Source: Parachryseolinea silvisoli | Lineage (GTDB): Bacteria > Bacteroidota > Bacteroidia > Cytophagales > Cyclobacteriaceae | Direction of reading: 5' to 3' | Assembly (NCBI RefSeq): GCF_021190955.1 | Contig: NZ_JAIOAO010000009.1 | Span: forward strand, 62,001-126,000 | DNA: 64,000 bases | Shown here: piece by piece, positions 16,630-26,212 of the stretch | Layout: every line of letters begins with the position of its first letter | Position numbering within the stretch: position 1 is the stretch's first letter | Translations under genes and position numbers: made by a program | The notes under the pieces: generated by a model | What the model was told of the DNA's origin: nothing | Databases searched by the model: none | The model's input: the letters and a program-made list of their open reading frames with translations, nothing else

Positions 16630-19600
16630 ATGAAAAAAAAGCGACTTACCGCCTGTCTTCAGGCGGTTTGGAAAGTCACTGTTATATCCGCGCTGTCCGT
16701 TTTTCTTGCCCAACCGTTGTTTGCTACTCCATTCCTGCAAGAACTGACTGATAAGCACGTTTCCCTTTCCGTAGACCAAAAAGAAATCCGAGAGGTGCTG
16801 ACACGCATCCAGGAACAAACCGGGATCAAGTTTGTGTACAGCTCCACGGCGGTGCCGGTAGATCAAAAAGTGTCGGTACATGTTACCGACAAGCCGGTAG
16901 CCGACGTATTGCGTGACATGCTGGCTTCGCAGCAGATACAGTATAAAATTATGGACGACCGCATCCTGCTGTTTAAAGGGCAGGAGTCTATGGTTGTGCA
17001 AAATGCGAAACCGAATGCCGAGCGTTGGCTGGCACAGACCGTTACCGGTCGCGTGACGGATGCCGATAACATGGCGTTGCCGGGTGTGAGTATTCTGGTA
17101 AAAGGCTCCACCAAGGGTACCACCACCGATAACAACGGGGTATATGCGCTGGCGGTTGGCGAAGACGACATCCTGGTATTTTCTTTCATTGGTTTTAAGA
17201 CGCAAGAGCAGCCGGTGCATGGCCGTACGCAAGTGAATGTGGTGCTGGAGTCGGATGCTTCGGAACTTGACGAAGTTGTGATCCAGGACGGTTACGGTGA
17301 GCGTCGCAAGGAGAGCTTTACCGGCGGACCGATCACGGTGTCAGGTGAAGAGCTGCGGCGTGTCAACCCGATGAACCTGCTGCAAAGCATTCAATCGTTC
17401 GACCCTTCGTTCCGCGTACAGCAGGATAACTCTTTTGGTTCCAACCCGAACAAGCTGCCCGACATTCAGGTGCGTGGCGCCACCGGGTTGCCGTCCAATG
17501 CGACGGCTACAGATCAGACCAACGGCCTGGTAAACCGGGCGGAGATGAATAATCCGAACCTGCCTACGTTTATTTTGAACGGCTTCCAGGTAAGCATTCA
17601 AACCATCTATGACCTGGACATGAATCGCATCGAGTCGATCACGTTGTTGAAGGATGCAGCGGCGGCGGCGATCTACGGTTCGCGCGCTGCGAACGGCGTG
17701 GTAGTTATTACATTAAAAAAGCCCGAAGAAGGAGCGCTGCAAGTAACGTTCAACTACGACATGCAGGTAACAGGGCCTGACCTGTCGGTATACGATGTCT
17801 TGAATGCCAAGGATAAGTTGGAATATGAGCGCCTGGCCGGTGTCTATTCAAACGAATCCGGACGTTCTACGTGGACGCAGTTGGACCTGGATCGATTATA
17901 TAACCATCGTGCGCAAGCGGTAGAAGAAGGGGTAGACTCTTACTGGCTGTCAGAGCCGATCCAAACGGAGCTGGGTCATAAAGCATCTCTGGCGATAGAG
18001 GGCGGCTCAAACTCGCTGACGTACCGGCTTACGGGCCGGTATCAAACGCTGGCGGGTGTTATGAAAGGCTCGAAACGCGATCGCTCCGGCCTGGAAGCAT
18101 TTCTGCAATACAACAAAGAAAAGTTTAACATCAGCAACAGCCTGCAGATAAGCCAGGTGAGCGCGCACGAGTCGCCATACGGTAGTTTTGAGCAATACGT
18201 GAAAACGAATCCCTATTACCGCAAGACGGACGAGAACGGCAATGTGATCCAGGTGCTCGACCAATTCAGTGCACATGATAACAATGACATTGTAAAGTAT
18301 ATGAACCCGGTATACGATGCGACCCTGCACAGCTTTGAGAAAAACGTCTATACGCAGATCATCAACCAGACAGGCTTCTACTGGCGCATGACGCCCCGGT
18401 TAGAGCTGCGCGGTCAGCTGAACCTGGACAAAAAGTTGACGCAGGAGGATATGTTTAAATCACCTTTCCGGAATGAGTATGCCAATTATACCGGTGATGA
18501 CTTGAAAAAACGGGGTGAATACCAGTATAAGACCAACGACGAAATCACCTATGATGGTAACGTGGTGTTGAACTATAACAAGAGTATCGGCAGACATGTC
18601 ATCGCTGCTAACCTCGGCGCCAACATTCGTAACTATACATCCGATTTCAAAGCGTTCCGCGCCATTGGTTTTGTGAACGACCGTTTTGATCAGGTCGGGT
18701 TTGCCACGCGTTACAAAGAAGACGATATGCCGGGCGGTTGGTACTCGCAAGAACGCTTGCTGGGGTATTTCGCCAGCGCTAACTATTCCTACAAAGATCG
18801 TTACCTGGCCGATTTGTCCGTGCGTATGGACGGGTCGTCCAAATTCGGGAACGACAATAAATTTGCACCCTTCTGGGCGGCTGGTGTGGGTTGGAACCTG
18901 CACAAGGAAAAATTCCTGCAAGGCAATCCCAATATTAACCAGTTGAAGCTGCGTGCGACGACCGGTGTAACGGGTGAAGTATCATTCGAATCGTACCTGG
19001 CGGAGACTACCTATAAGTATTTTAACGACTGGTATTCGAGTGGCGTAGGGGCTTCCTTTATGGGGTATGGTAACAATGACCTGCGCTGGCAGCGCACGCG
19101 TCAGTATGACCTGGGTCTCGAGTCTATCTTCTTTAAGAACCGGTTGAGTTTTACGCTACGGGGGTATTACAAGTTGACGGACGACCTCGTGGCCGATATT
19201 GTGGTGCCGCCGTCGCTGGGCTTCACGTCGTACAAGTCGAACCTGGGCAAGATGGAGAACAAAGGGCTCGAGCTCTACATGCGCGGTACGGTCTATCGCA
19301 CCAATCACTGGAATGTGTCGCTGTGGGCCAACGCTTCGCGAAATGTCAATACGATCAAGAAGATCTCCGAGTCGCTGAAGAAGTACAACGAGCAAATCGA
19401 TGATCAGCAGGACGAGCAAGATAACCGCACGACGCCCCTGCTGCGCTATTATGAAGGCGAGTCACTGAATACTATCTATGCTATTCGCTCGCTGGGCATC
19501 GACCCCGAAAATGGCAAGGAGATCTTTGTAAAAAAAGATGGTACGCTGACGTATGAGTATAGTGTAAAAGACTTTGTCGCCGTGGGCAACAAAGCGCCTA

Positions 19601-20046
19601 AAGTAGATGGTTCATTTGGCACGGATGTTAGCTACCGGAACTTTACGGTCAGCCTGAACTTCTACGGCAGATTTGGTGGCGACATGTATAACCAGACGCT
19701 CATCGACCGGGTAGAGAATGCCAGCCCGTATGATAACGTAGACCAGCGTGTATTTGAAGGGCGCTGGAAAAAGCCTGGCGACCATGCAGCCTTTAAGGAC
19801 GTTGCCGACCTGACGGAGACACGCGCGTCGTCGCGCTTTGTGCAGCGTGAAAATACCATCGAGCTGCGCAGTGCCAACATCTTTTATGAAGTGCCTTCGG
19901 TCATCGCACGTCGCTGGAAAATGCGCACGATGCGGTTAGGCGCAACGGCCAACGACATCACCCGTTGGTCTACGATCAAGATGGAGCGCGGCATCGACTA
20001 CCCGTTTGCACGGACGGTAACATTCTCTCTTTTCTCAACATTCTAA
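16630..20046 (+). CDS. SusC/RagA-type TonB-dependent outer membrane receptor with STN domain
   Basis: 1138 residues from ATG 16630, the first start that gives a signal peptide (MKKKRLTACLQAVWK...); the frame is open 30 codons further up without one. Order of parts: signal peptide, STN domain (about 45-115, HVSLSVDQKEIREVLTRIQ), carboxypeptidase-D-like barrel domain (VTGRVTDADNMALPGVSI), TonB box region (LDEVVIQDGYGERRKES), plug, and a long 22-strand barrel ending in TFSLFSTF. It imports glycan fragments together with SusD. The STN domain marks it as a signalling receptor for the adjacent FecR and sigma factor. SusD follows after 4 bases. Confidence 0.95.
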   Translation: MKKKRLTACLQAVWKVTVISALSVFLAQPLFATPFLQELTDKHVSLSVDQKEIREVLTRIQEQTGIKFVYSSTAVPVDQKVSVHVTDKPVADVLRDMLASQQIQYKIMDDRILLFKGQESMVVQNAKPNAERWLAQTVTGRVTDADNMALPGVSILVKGSTKGTTTDNNGVYALAVGEDDILVFSFIGFKTQEQPVHGRTQVNVVLESDASELDEVVIQDGYGERRKESFTGGPITVSGEELRRVNPMNLLQSIQSFDPSFRVQQDNSFGSNPNKLPDIQVRGATGLPSNATATDQTNGLVNRAEMNNPNLPTFILNGFQVSIQTIYDLDMNRIESITLLKDAAAAAIYGSRAANGVVVITLKKPEEGALQVTFNYDMQVTGPDLSVYDVLNAKDKLEYERLAGVYSNESGRSTWTQLDLDRLYNHRAQAVEEGVDSYWLSEPIQTELGHKASLAIEGGSNSLTYRLTGRYQTLAGVMKGSKRDRSGLEAFLQYNKEKFNISNSLQISQVSAHESPYGSFEQYVKTNPYYRKTDENGNVIQVLDQFSAHDNNDIVKYMNPVYDATLHSFEKNVYTQIINQTGFYWRMTPRLELRGQLNLDKKLTQEDMFKSPFRNEYANYTGDDLKKRGEYQYKTNDEITYDGNVVLNYNKSIGRHVIAANLGANIRNYTSDFKAFRAIGFVNDRFDQVGFATRYKEDDMPGGWYSQERLLGYFASANYSYKDRYLADLSVRMDGSSKFGNDNKFAPFWAAGVGWNLHKEKFLQGNPNINQLKLRATTGVTGEVSFESYLAETTYKYFNDWYSSGVGASFMGYGNNDLRWQRTRQYDLGLESIFFKNRLSFTLRGYYKLTDDLVADIVVPPSLGFTSYKSNLGKMENKGLELYMRGTVYRTNHWNVSLWANASRNVNTIKKISESLKKYNEQIDDQQDEQDNRTTPLLRYYEGESLNTIYAIRSLGIDPENGKEIFVKKDGTLTYEYSVKDFVAVGNKAPKVDGSFGTDVSYRNFTVSLNFYGRFGGDMYNQTLIDRVENASPYDNVDQRVFEGRWKKPGDHAAFKDVADLTETRASSRFVQRENTIELRSANIFYEVPSVIARRWKMRTMRLGATANDITRWSTIKMERGIDYPFARTVTFSLFSTF

Positions 20047-20050
20047 GCCT

Positions 20051-21535
20051 ATGAAAAAGCATATATTCTGTTGGTTAATGGTGGCTTGTTTGATGGTATC
20101 CTGTTCGGACTACCTGGACGTGAAGCCCAAGTCACAGGTAGAGGTAGAAACCCTCTTCAGCACACAGGAAGGATTCATGGAAGCGTTAGTAGGTGTGTAC
20201 CTGGGCTGTGTAACGAAAGAGCTTTACGGATATGAGCTGCTGGCCGGTACACCGGACGTGCTCGCCCAGGATTATTACGCTCCGGCCAATACAAACGTAG
20301 AATGGGACAAGCAATACTTGCAGACCCGGACATTTAACTATTCGCACGAATATTTCCGGGAGCGGCGTGACGATATCTGGGAAGGATTGTACAAAGCCAT
20401 CGCGAATGCGAACATTATCCTGGAGCATATCGATGATAAGAAAACGATCTTCCAAAACGAGGGGGATTATTATATCATCAAAGGGGAGGCATTGGCGTTG
20501 CGCGCCTACCTGCACTTCGATCTTTACCGCATGTTTGCGCCTTCGTATCTCAGTGATCCGGGTGCACCGGCGATACCGTATGTCACGGCTTTTTCGAATG
20601 CCGTTACGCCGCAGTCGACTGGGGCCGAGCTGGTAGAGAAAGTGGTTGCGGACTTGCAGCAAGCCAAAGATTTGCTGGAAGCGTGGGATCCTATTGTAAA
20701 AGACACCTACGTCGTGGGGTATCCGGACGATGCCAAGGAAACAGAAACAGCCGATCGGATGTTTCTTCAGAACCGCCGTCATCGTCTGAACTATTATGCG
20801 GTATGCGGTGCGTTGGCACGTGTATATCTGTATAAAAACGATAAGGTGGCTGCGATGACGCATGCACGTCTTGTTATCGACGCGGCTAAATTCCCCTGGA
20901 CGGCGAAGGAAGATTTTAACGCCGACGCAGATGAAGATAAGGACCGCATTGCGTATAAAGAAGTGTTGTTTGGCTGGGATATTGATAAGCGTGGTGGAGA
21001 TCTGAATAATCATTTTTACGAGAATCCTACGTCCTTGAGTACGTTGGTGGATGACGGTACGCTGATCTATGAGACCGGTAGCGTCGGCTCATCAGACTAT
21101 CGGTTTAAACAATGGTTGAATCAGGGCACTACAAGCGGATTTACAGCGCTGTTCTTGCAAAAGTACCGGCGCGATGGCGACGGCAATCGTCACCCGCTTA
21201 TTGCCCCCATGCTGCGCCTGAGCGAAATGTATTACATCGCTGCGGAGTGTTCATTTGATGCTGATCCGGAGACGGCCTGGAATTACTTCAACCTGGTTCG
21301 CTACAATCGCGGCATTGGTACCGAGATTCATGGCGAAACGTCCAGGGAAGTCTTTTTAAGCGAGCTGGTGAAAGAGTATCGCAAAGAGTTCTTTGCTGAG
21401 GGCCAGCTATTCTACGCGTATAAGCGTTTGAACCGCGACATACTCGGGGCGCAGCAAATAGCGATTCCGGCTTCCGACAAGATCTTCGTGCTGCCGATGC
21501 CGGACGATGAGATTGCTTTTGGCCAACGTAATTAA
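20051..21535 (+). CDS. SusD/RagB-type glycan-binding lipoprotein
   Basis: 494 residues with a lipoprotein signal (lipobox MVSC) followed by the classic SusD opening SDYLDVKPKSQVEVETLFST. Helical TPR-like segments such as GEALALRAYLHFDLYRMFAPSY and the C-terminal LVKEYRKEFFAEGQLFYAYKR motif are typical. It forms the lid of the SusC barrel at the cell surface and captures the glycan. It starts 4 bases after SusC and is followed by two more lipoproteins on the same transcript. Confidence 0.95.
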   Translation: MKKHIFCWLMVACLMVSCSDYLDVKPKSQVEVETLFSTQEGFMEALVGVYLGCVTKELYGYELLAGTPDVLAQDYYAPANTNVEWDKQYLQTRTFNYSHEYFRERRDDIWEGLYKAIANANIILEHIDDKKTIFQNEGDYYIIKGEALALRAYLHFDLYRMFAPSYLSDPGAPAIPYVTAFSNAVTPQSTGAELVEKVVADLQQAKDLLEAWDPIVKDTYVVGYPDDAKETETADRMFLQNRRHRLNYYAVCGALARVYLYKNDKVAAMTHARLVIDAAKFPWTAKEDFNADADEDKDRIAYKEVLFGWDIDKRGGDLNNHFYENPTSLSTLVDDGTLIYETGSVGSSDYRFKQWLNQGTTSGFTALFLQKYRRDGDGNRHPLIAPMLRLSEMYYIAAECSFDADPETAWNYFNLVRYNRGIGTEIHGETSREVFLSELVKEYRKEFFAEGQLFYAYKRLNRDILGAQQIAIPASDKIFVLPMPDDEIAFGQRN

Positions 21536-21558
21536 TTCAACCACTAACGTCTTTTCGT

Positions 21559-22386
21559 ATGAAACAAACCATATTATTCTTGTTGGTGGCAAGTGCCTTG
21601 TTCTCCTGCGGCGAAGTGGAGATCGATCGGTACGAGACCTCCGACAATATCTATTTCGACTTTGATGACGAAGAAACAACAAACCGAGACAGTGTTGTCT
21701 TCTCGTTTGCCTATACGCCCGAGAAAACGTCGGATACGGTATATCTTCCTATTCGTATCTCGGGGCTGCGGGTAGGCCACGACCGGCGCTTTAAAGTGAT
21801 TGTGTTGGACGACTCCATTAGCACGGCTACGCCGGTGCTACACTACAAACCGCTGGAGGAATTTTATATTATTTCGGCGGACTCCGGTACCCTGCAGGTG
21901 CCAGTGGTGCTGTACAATCAGGACACACTTTTACAGGATAAGAGCGTCTCCTTACACTTTATGCTGGTGCCAACCGAAGATTTCGGTACGGCCTTGCCGT
22001 ATGGTGTGTATGCCAAGCTGGTGTTTTCCAGCCGGCTGGAGAAACCAGACTGGTGGGCTGGGGTAGAGTCGGTGTTTATGGACTACTCCCGTACAAAACA
22101 TCAGCTATACCTGATTTCTATTGGCAACATCCCCTTGATTATGGAAGGCGCCAACATTCCCTACAACCTGTTCATTATGGACAAGTTCCGTCGCTTTTTG
22201 ATAGACCCTTTTACGTGGGTGCAATCCAACCCGGATTACCAAATCGACACCATCGCGGAGGATCAGGAGTATGTTTTGTTCAGCAAAGCCAATCCTACCA
22301 CCCTCCGGTTTAAGATCCGATGGGATAACGACGCGCAGCGGTATTATTTTATCGATGAGAACAACAGTAAAGTGTTATTCAATTAA
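21559..22386 (+). CDS. DUF4843-type surface lipoprotein of the glycan locus
   Basis: 275 residues. Signal with lipobox LFSC, then EVEIDRYETSDNIYFDF, and a beta-rich body with SVVFSFAYTPEKTSDTVYLPIRISG. This matches DUF4843 lipoproteins, which regularly follow SusD in Bacteroidota loci. Its place suggests a surface glycan- or protein-binding accessory. It starts 23 bases after susD and is followed after 11 bases by the next lipoprotein. The molecular role is not established. Confidence 0.8.
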   Translation: MKQTILFLLVASALFSCGEVEIDRYETSDNIYFDFDDEETTNRDSVVFSFAYTPEKTSDTVYLPIRISGLRVGHDRRFKVIVLDDSISTATPVLHYKPLEEFYIISADSGTLQVPVVLYNQDTLLQDKSVSLHFMLVPTEDFGTALPYGVYAKLVFSSRLEKPDWWAGVESVFMDYSRTKHQLYLISIGNIPLIMEGANIPYNLFIMDKFRRFLIDPFTWVQSNPDYQIDTIAEDQEYVLFSKANPTTLRFKIRWDNDAQRYYFIDENNSKVLFN

Positions 22387-22397
22387 ACGGCTTTCCC

Positions 22398-23831
22398 ATG
22401 CGTACAAGAATATATTTTTCCATTATCGTCCTTTTATTTGTAACCGCTGCCTGCTATGAAGATCAGGGGAGTTACGATTATACAACGGTAGAGATTCCCG
22501 TCGTGAAAGACCTCGTTGACTCTACCTTCGATGCCATCGTGGGCGACACCCTGGAAATTACACCGACGGTCGTCCATAGCCTTGCCAATACCGACCAGCT
22601 GAGCTATAAATGGCAGTTCATGTTTCCGTACGAGCCGTTCTTTCAATATTTCGAAGGACGGACGCTGAAGACGCTGTTCTCGCTCGTGCCCGGTACGTAC
22701 GATGCTACCCTGACGATTACGGACAATTCGAACAACCTGAAGTACTATTACGATTTCAAGATCAGCGCCAAGACCGAGTTTAGCGTAGGTACAGTTGTAC
22801 TAACGGATGTCGGGGGCGCAGCACAGCTGGCCTTTGTGAAGCCGGATGGTACCATCATGCCCAATCTGTACGAAGGTCTGAATGGGGAGCCGCTGCCGTC
22901 GCAGCCCAAACAATTGCTGGCCCGGAACCTGGCGTTCCAACCGACAAACATCATTGACTACTGGGTTGTGAGCGGCGATCCGCAAAACGCCGGTGTGATT
23001 ATCGACGCCAGTACGATGAAGAAGGCCTCGCTGATCCGTGATAACTTTTTTGATCCGCCGGCGTCGTTCTCGGTCAACAACCTTCAAGCAGGAAACTTCT
23101 ATGGCGTGACGACGGGTGTAATCGATCATAAATTGTATCGCGGTACTTCCAATACATTCTATGGATTTCCTACCTATGGTAAATATGGCCTGCCTGCTGC
23201 GGGAGACTACGCGCTGGCCGACGACTACATTCTGGCGGGGGCAGACACTCCCGGTCCGCAATACTATATAACGTTTGATACGAAGAAGAAACGTATGGTG
23301 ACGTTTGATATGGCGACCGTGTATAAGGATACCACCTACGACGTGATTCCCACGGGTCCCGGTTTTGATCCCAAGAATATCGGCATCGACATGTTTGCGA
23401 TGGAACACCTGAATAACTCCGTAGCCCTGGCCTTTGCGCGCGACGGCGGGGGAAAGATCTATGAATATAACTTCTCGCACGACCCTGTCACCATTCGTCC
23501 CAAATATCGCAGGGAGTTTAAAGGCGCGAGCCTGGTGCGGGAGAATACGAACTTTATCGGCACGATCTATGAAGACTTGTATTTCAACTCTGACGATAAG
23601 ATCTACAAGTTCAGTCACGTAAACCAGGATCTTGTTGCACTGGATGCCGACTTTGGTGGCAAGATCGTCACGATGCTCAAGCTGGATAAGATCAATGGCA
23701 AAGATGTTCTGCTGGCCGGCACGGAAGGCGCTTTGTATTACCTGGATATTGATACTGGTAAGAATGGGAATATTACGTATACGCTGGACGGACTGGACGG
23801 TGACGTGATCGATGTGGCTATACGGAAATAG
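22398..23831 (+). CDS. PKD-like surface lipoprotein of the glycan locus
   Basis: 477 residues, lipobox TAAC, starting YEDQGSYDYTTVEIPVV. The N-terminal half has an Ig/PKD-like segment (EITPTVVHSLANTDQLSYKWQF) and the remainder a beta-propeller-like run with repeated short strands ending in ALYYLDIDTGKNGNITYTLDG. Such PKD-like lipoproteins often close susCD operons and are assumed to bind substrate at the surface. A strong terminator follows 18 bases after the stop, so it ends the fecR/susC/susD transcript. Confidence 0.8.
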   Translation: MRTRIYFSIIVLLFVTAACYEDQGSYDYTTVEIPVVKDLVDSTFDAIVGDTLEITPTVVHSLANTDQLSYKWQFMFPYEPFFQYFEGRTLKTLFSLVPGTYDATLTITDNSNNLKYYYDFKISAKTEFSVGTVVLTDVGGAAQLAFVKPDGTIMPNLYEGLNGEPLPSQPKQLLARNLAFQPTNIIDYWVVSGDPQNAGVIIDASTMKKASLIRDNFFDPPASFSVNNLQAGNFYGVTTGVIDHKLYRGTSNTFYGFPTYGKYGLPAAGDYALADDYILAGADTPGPQYYITFDTKKKRMVTFDMATVYKDTTYDVIPTGPGFDPKNIGIDMFAMEHLNNSVALAFARDGGGKIYEYNFSHDPVTIRPKYRREFKGASLVRENTNFIGTIYEDLYFNSDDKIYKFSHVNQDLVALDADFGGKIVTMLKLDKINGKDVLLAGTEGALYYLDIDTGKNGNITYTLDGLDGDVIDVAIRK

Positions 23832-23848
23832 TTTGTTTGCCTGGAAAG

Positions 23849-23884
23849 AACTAACGCTGTGCCTTAGTACAGCGTTAGTTTTTT
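23849..23884 (+). terminator. Rho-independent terminator after the susCD operon
   Basis: A perfect 12-bp stem AACTAACGCTGT / ACAGCGTTAGTT with an 8-base loop, followed directly by a T-run. A smaller GCCGGC/GCCGGC hairpin lies further down at 23945-23964. Confidence 0.9.
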
Positions 23885-24044
23885 ACCTGTAGCGGTTTAT
23901 TCCTTCGGTTGTGCAAATGTTTCCGGTGGTAGGGAAAAGCGATTGCCGGCTTAGGGATGCCGGCCGGTTGGGTGACTAATGATCATGGCGCGGAGATCGC
24001 CCGAGGGGATCTCTGTTGTGGATATTGAAATAGAAGTGAAGAAG

Positions 24045-24917
24045 ATGAAAGTTTACAGACGCATTACCCTTTTGATTTTTGTGATGGTGCTCGTAATTCC
24101 GGCCAGCCGGATTGTACGCGCGCAAGGTACGGTCGAGACGGCCGGTGGTCTCGTGATTGACGACGAATCTGTCTATGGCAGCCTGGAGCGCGGCGCACGC
24201 CGGCTCGTGGACGAAGGCAAAACAACACCCTTCGTTACGCTGGCCGAAGAGTTGGGCCGGACACGGTGTACGGTGACCTTGCCGAAGCCTCAGGCGAAAG
24301 CCATGCCCGATACACGCATTTATGCACAAAGCCGGAAAGGCGTGCTGGTGGTGGGTACGTTGTATAAATGCTCTCACTGTCCGAACGATCACCTGCGCGC
24401 GGCCTCGGGGTTTGTGATTGCCGAAGAAGGTGTTGCTGTGACGAGCTATCACATTTTTCGCGGCGATGCAACGGACGAGAAGACGGACCTGACGGTGGTA
24501 GTGATGGATACAGATGGCACGGTATATGCCGTGACGGAAGTGCTGGCGGCAAGCCTGGCCGACGATATCGCTGTTTTTAAGATCGACACGCAGGGCAAGA
24601 AGCTGCCCGTGTTGCCGGTGGGGCCTGATGCCGCGCCTGGCGATGATGCCAACGTCATTGGTCATCCGCACAACATGTTTTACTCTTTTACGCAAGGTAC
24701 CGTTTCGCGCCTGTATCGCCGCAACGGCGGTGATAAGATGAGCGTCACGGCCGACTTCTCGCAAGGCTCCAGTGGCGGGCCTGTGCTGGATGACAAAGGC
24801 AACGTGATTGGCATAGTGTCGGCGACACGATCGTTGTACAACGGCGATAACCACGTGCAGATGGTATCGCGGGAAGCGATCCCTGTACGTGCACTCCGTG
24901 CGTTGATTGCAAAATGA
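24045..24917 (+). CDS. Secreted trypsin-like serine protease
   Basis: 290 residues from ATG 24045, which begins a signal peptide (MKVYRRITLLIFVMVLVIP, cleavage near RAQG); the in-frame ATG at 23979 would place 22 charged residues before it. The catalytic triad of chymotrypsin-fold proteases is visible: His136 in TSYHIFRG, Asp174 in ADDIAVFKID and Ser243 in GSSGGPVLDD. No PDZ domain is present, so it is not a full DegP. It lies between the susCD operon and the glycosidase genes, so it may help degrade the protein part of glycoprotein substrates. A separate transcript is likely because a terminator precedes it. Confidence 0.88.
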   Translation: MKVYRRITLLIFVMVLVIPASRIVRAQGTVETAGGLVIDDESVYGSLERGARRLVDEGKTTPFVTLAEELGRTRCTVTLPKPQAKAMPDTRIYAQSRKGVLVVGTLYKCSHCPNDHLRAASGFVIAEEGVAVTSYHIFRGDATDEKTDLTVVVMDTDGTVYAVTEVLAASLADDIAVFKIDTQGKKLPVLPVGPDAAPGDDANVIGHPHNMFYSFTQGTVSRLYRRNGGDKMSVTADFSQGSSGGPVLDDKGNVIGIVSATRSLYNGDNHVQMVSREAIPVRALRALIAK

Positions 24918-25043
24918 CACCCGGCTGGACCGGTGCCAGGTGAATGGATAATTTATATAACCGGTTTTACACTGTAACCTGTCCTTGCGATATTCGCATG
25001 GAAAGTGCTTACAGATCCTAAATACTGTAACCCTACTTAAAAC

Positions 25044-26141
25044 ATGAAGAACAAGTTTATTGTCGTTACAATGCTGGTGCTGCTGGGCGTGGGCGCCTAT
25101 GCGCAAAGCCCCCGCGGCTACGTTATCACTGGCAAGATCGAAGGCCTGAAAGGCAACGTTATCATGCGCCACATGGAAAACGGTGTAGACATTGCCGACA
25201 CGGTAAATGTTACCGATGGCTCGTTTGTATTTCGCGGCCGGATCCAGGAACCGGCCGATATGACCATCATTTTTTCTCCGGAGGCACGTTTTCAGAAAGT
25301 ATTCTATGTACAGAACATGGACCTGCAACTGGTGGGTAAAGCCGACGCCCTGGACAAACTGGAGGTAAAAGGCTCGCCGGTACAAGATGACTACGCACAG
25401 CTGGAAGCGCAGATCGCGGTATACCGCGCCAAGGTTATGGAGGTCTATAACAAGGCTGAGCAGGCGCGCACCGCGGGTGATACCGTGCAAGCGGCTGCCC
25501 TCCAGAAGGATGCCGACAAAATGTACCGCGGCGAAATGAGCGTACGCAAACAATTTGTGCTGGACCACCTGAACAGCTTTGCGAGCTTGAATGAGCTGAT
25601 GAATTGTATAAGTGCGGAGAACCTGGACGAGTCGCAAGCGATCTTCAATAAACTGGCCGAGCCGTTGAAGAAGACGACCAAGGCGAAGGAGATCACCGAG
25701 CGTATCGCCAACCTGCGCGCGACACAAGTGGGTAAGGGGTATATCGATTTTGTGATGAACGATGTTGACGGTAAGCCGGTGAAACTTTCGTCCTACAAGG
25801 GTAAGTATGTACTGCTCGAGTTCTGGGCCAGCTGGTGCGGACCGTGCCGTGCCGAGAACCCCAACCTGCGCGAGCAATATAAAAAGTATAATGCCAAAGG
25901 CTTTAACATCCTGGGTGTATCGCTCGACAGTAAGGCCGAGCCGTGGAAGAAAGCCATCGAAAAAGATGAACTGCCGTGGGTACACATCAGCGATTTGAAA
26001 GGCTGGCAAAACCAGGCGGCCGTGCAGTATGGTGTCCGGGCGGTGCCGGCGAACTTCCTGATCGGCCCGGATGGCAAGATTATTGCGAGAGATTTGCGAG
26101 CCGAAACCTTAAATGCCAAGCTGGAAGAGCTTTTTCACTAG
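25044..26141 (+). CDS. TlpA-like thioredoxin-fold protein with DUF4369 domain
   Basis: 365 residues with a signal peptide ending near AYAQ. Residues about 25-110 form a DUF4369 domain (ITGKIEGLKGNVIMRHME...), then a helical linker, then an AhpC/TSA-thioredoxin domain from about 235 with the redox pair Cys265-Cys268 in WASWCGPCR. Periplasmic proteins of this build are abundant in Bacteroidota and are taken to be thiol-disulfide oxidoreductases, perhaps for secreted enzymes. It lies between the protease and fucosidase genes. Partner proteins are unknown. Confidence 0.9.
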   Translation: MKNKFIVVTMLVLLGVGAYAQSPRGYVITGKIEGLKGNVIMRHMENGVDIADTVNVTDGSFVFRGRIQEPADMTIIFSPEARFQKVFYVQNMDLQLVGKADALDKLEVKGSPVQDDYAQLEAQIAVYRAKVMEVYNKAEQARTAGDTVQAAALQKDADKMYRGEMSVRKQFVLDHLNSFASLNELMNCISAENLDESQAIFNKLAEPLKKTTKAKEITERIANLRATQVGKGYIDFVMNDVDGKPVKLSSYKGKYVLLEFWASWCGPCRAENPNLREQYKKYNAKGFNILGVSLDSKAEPWKKAIEKDELPWVHISDLKGWQNQAAVQYGVRAVPANFLIGPDGKIIARDLRAETLNAKLEELFH

Positions 26142-26158
26142 GAAAAAAATATAGATAC

Positions 26159-26190
26159 GGAGGGCGTTGGTGCCCTCTGTTCATTTTTAT
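26159..26190 (+). terminator. Weak hairpin terminator after the TlpA-like gene
   Basis: GAGGGC at 26160-26165 pairs with GCCCTC at 26172-26177, followed by TGTTCATTTTTA. The short stem and broken T-run make it a moderate candidate; read-through into the fucosidase gene is possible. Confidence 0.5.
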
Positions 26191-26212
26191 ACTTTACGTC
26201 TAACCTATAACC

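Noticed and set aside
23945-23964. TTAGGGAT resembling the sigma-type motif found at fecR
   Set aside because: It is the loop of a GCCGGC hairpin, lacks the CAT part and is not at the 48-base spacing, so I treat it as chance.
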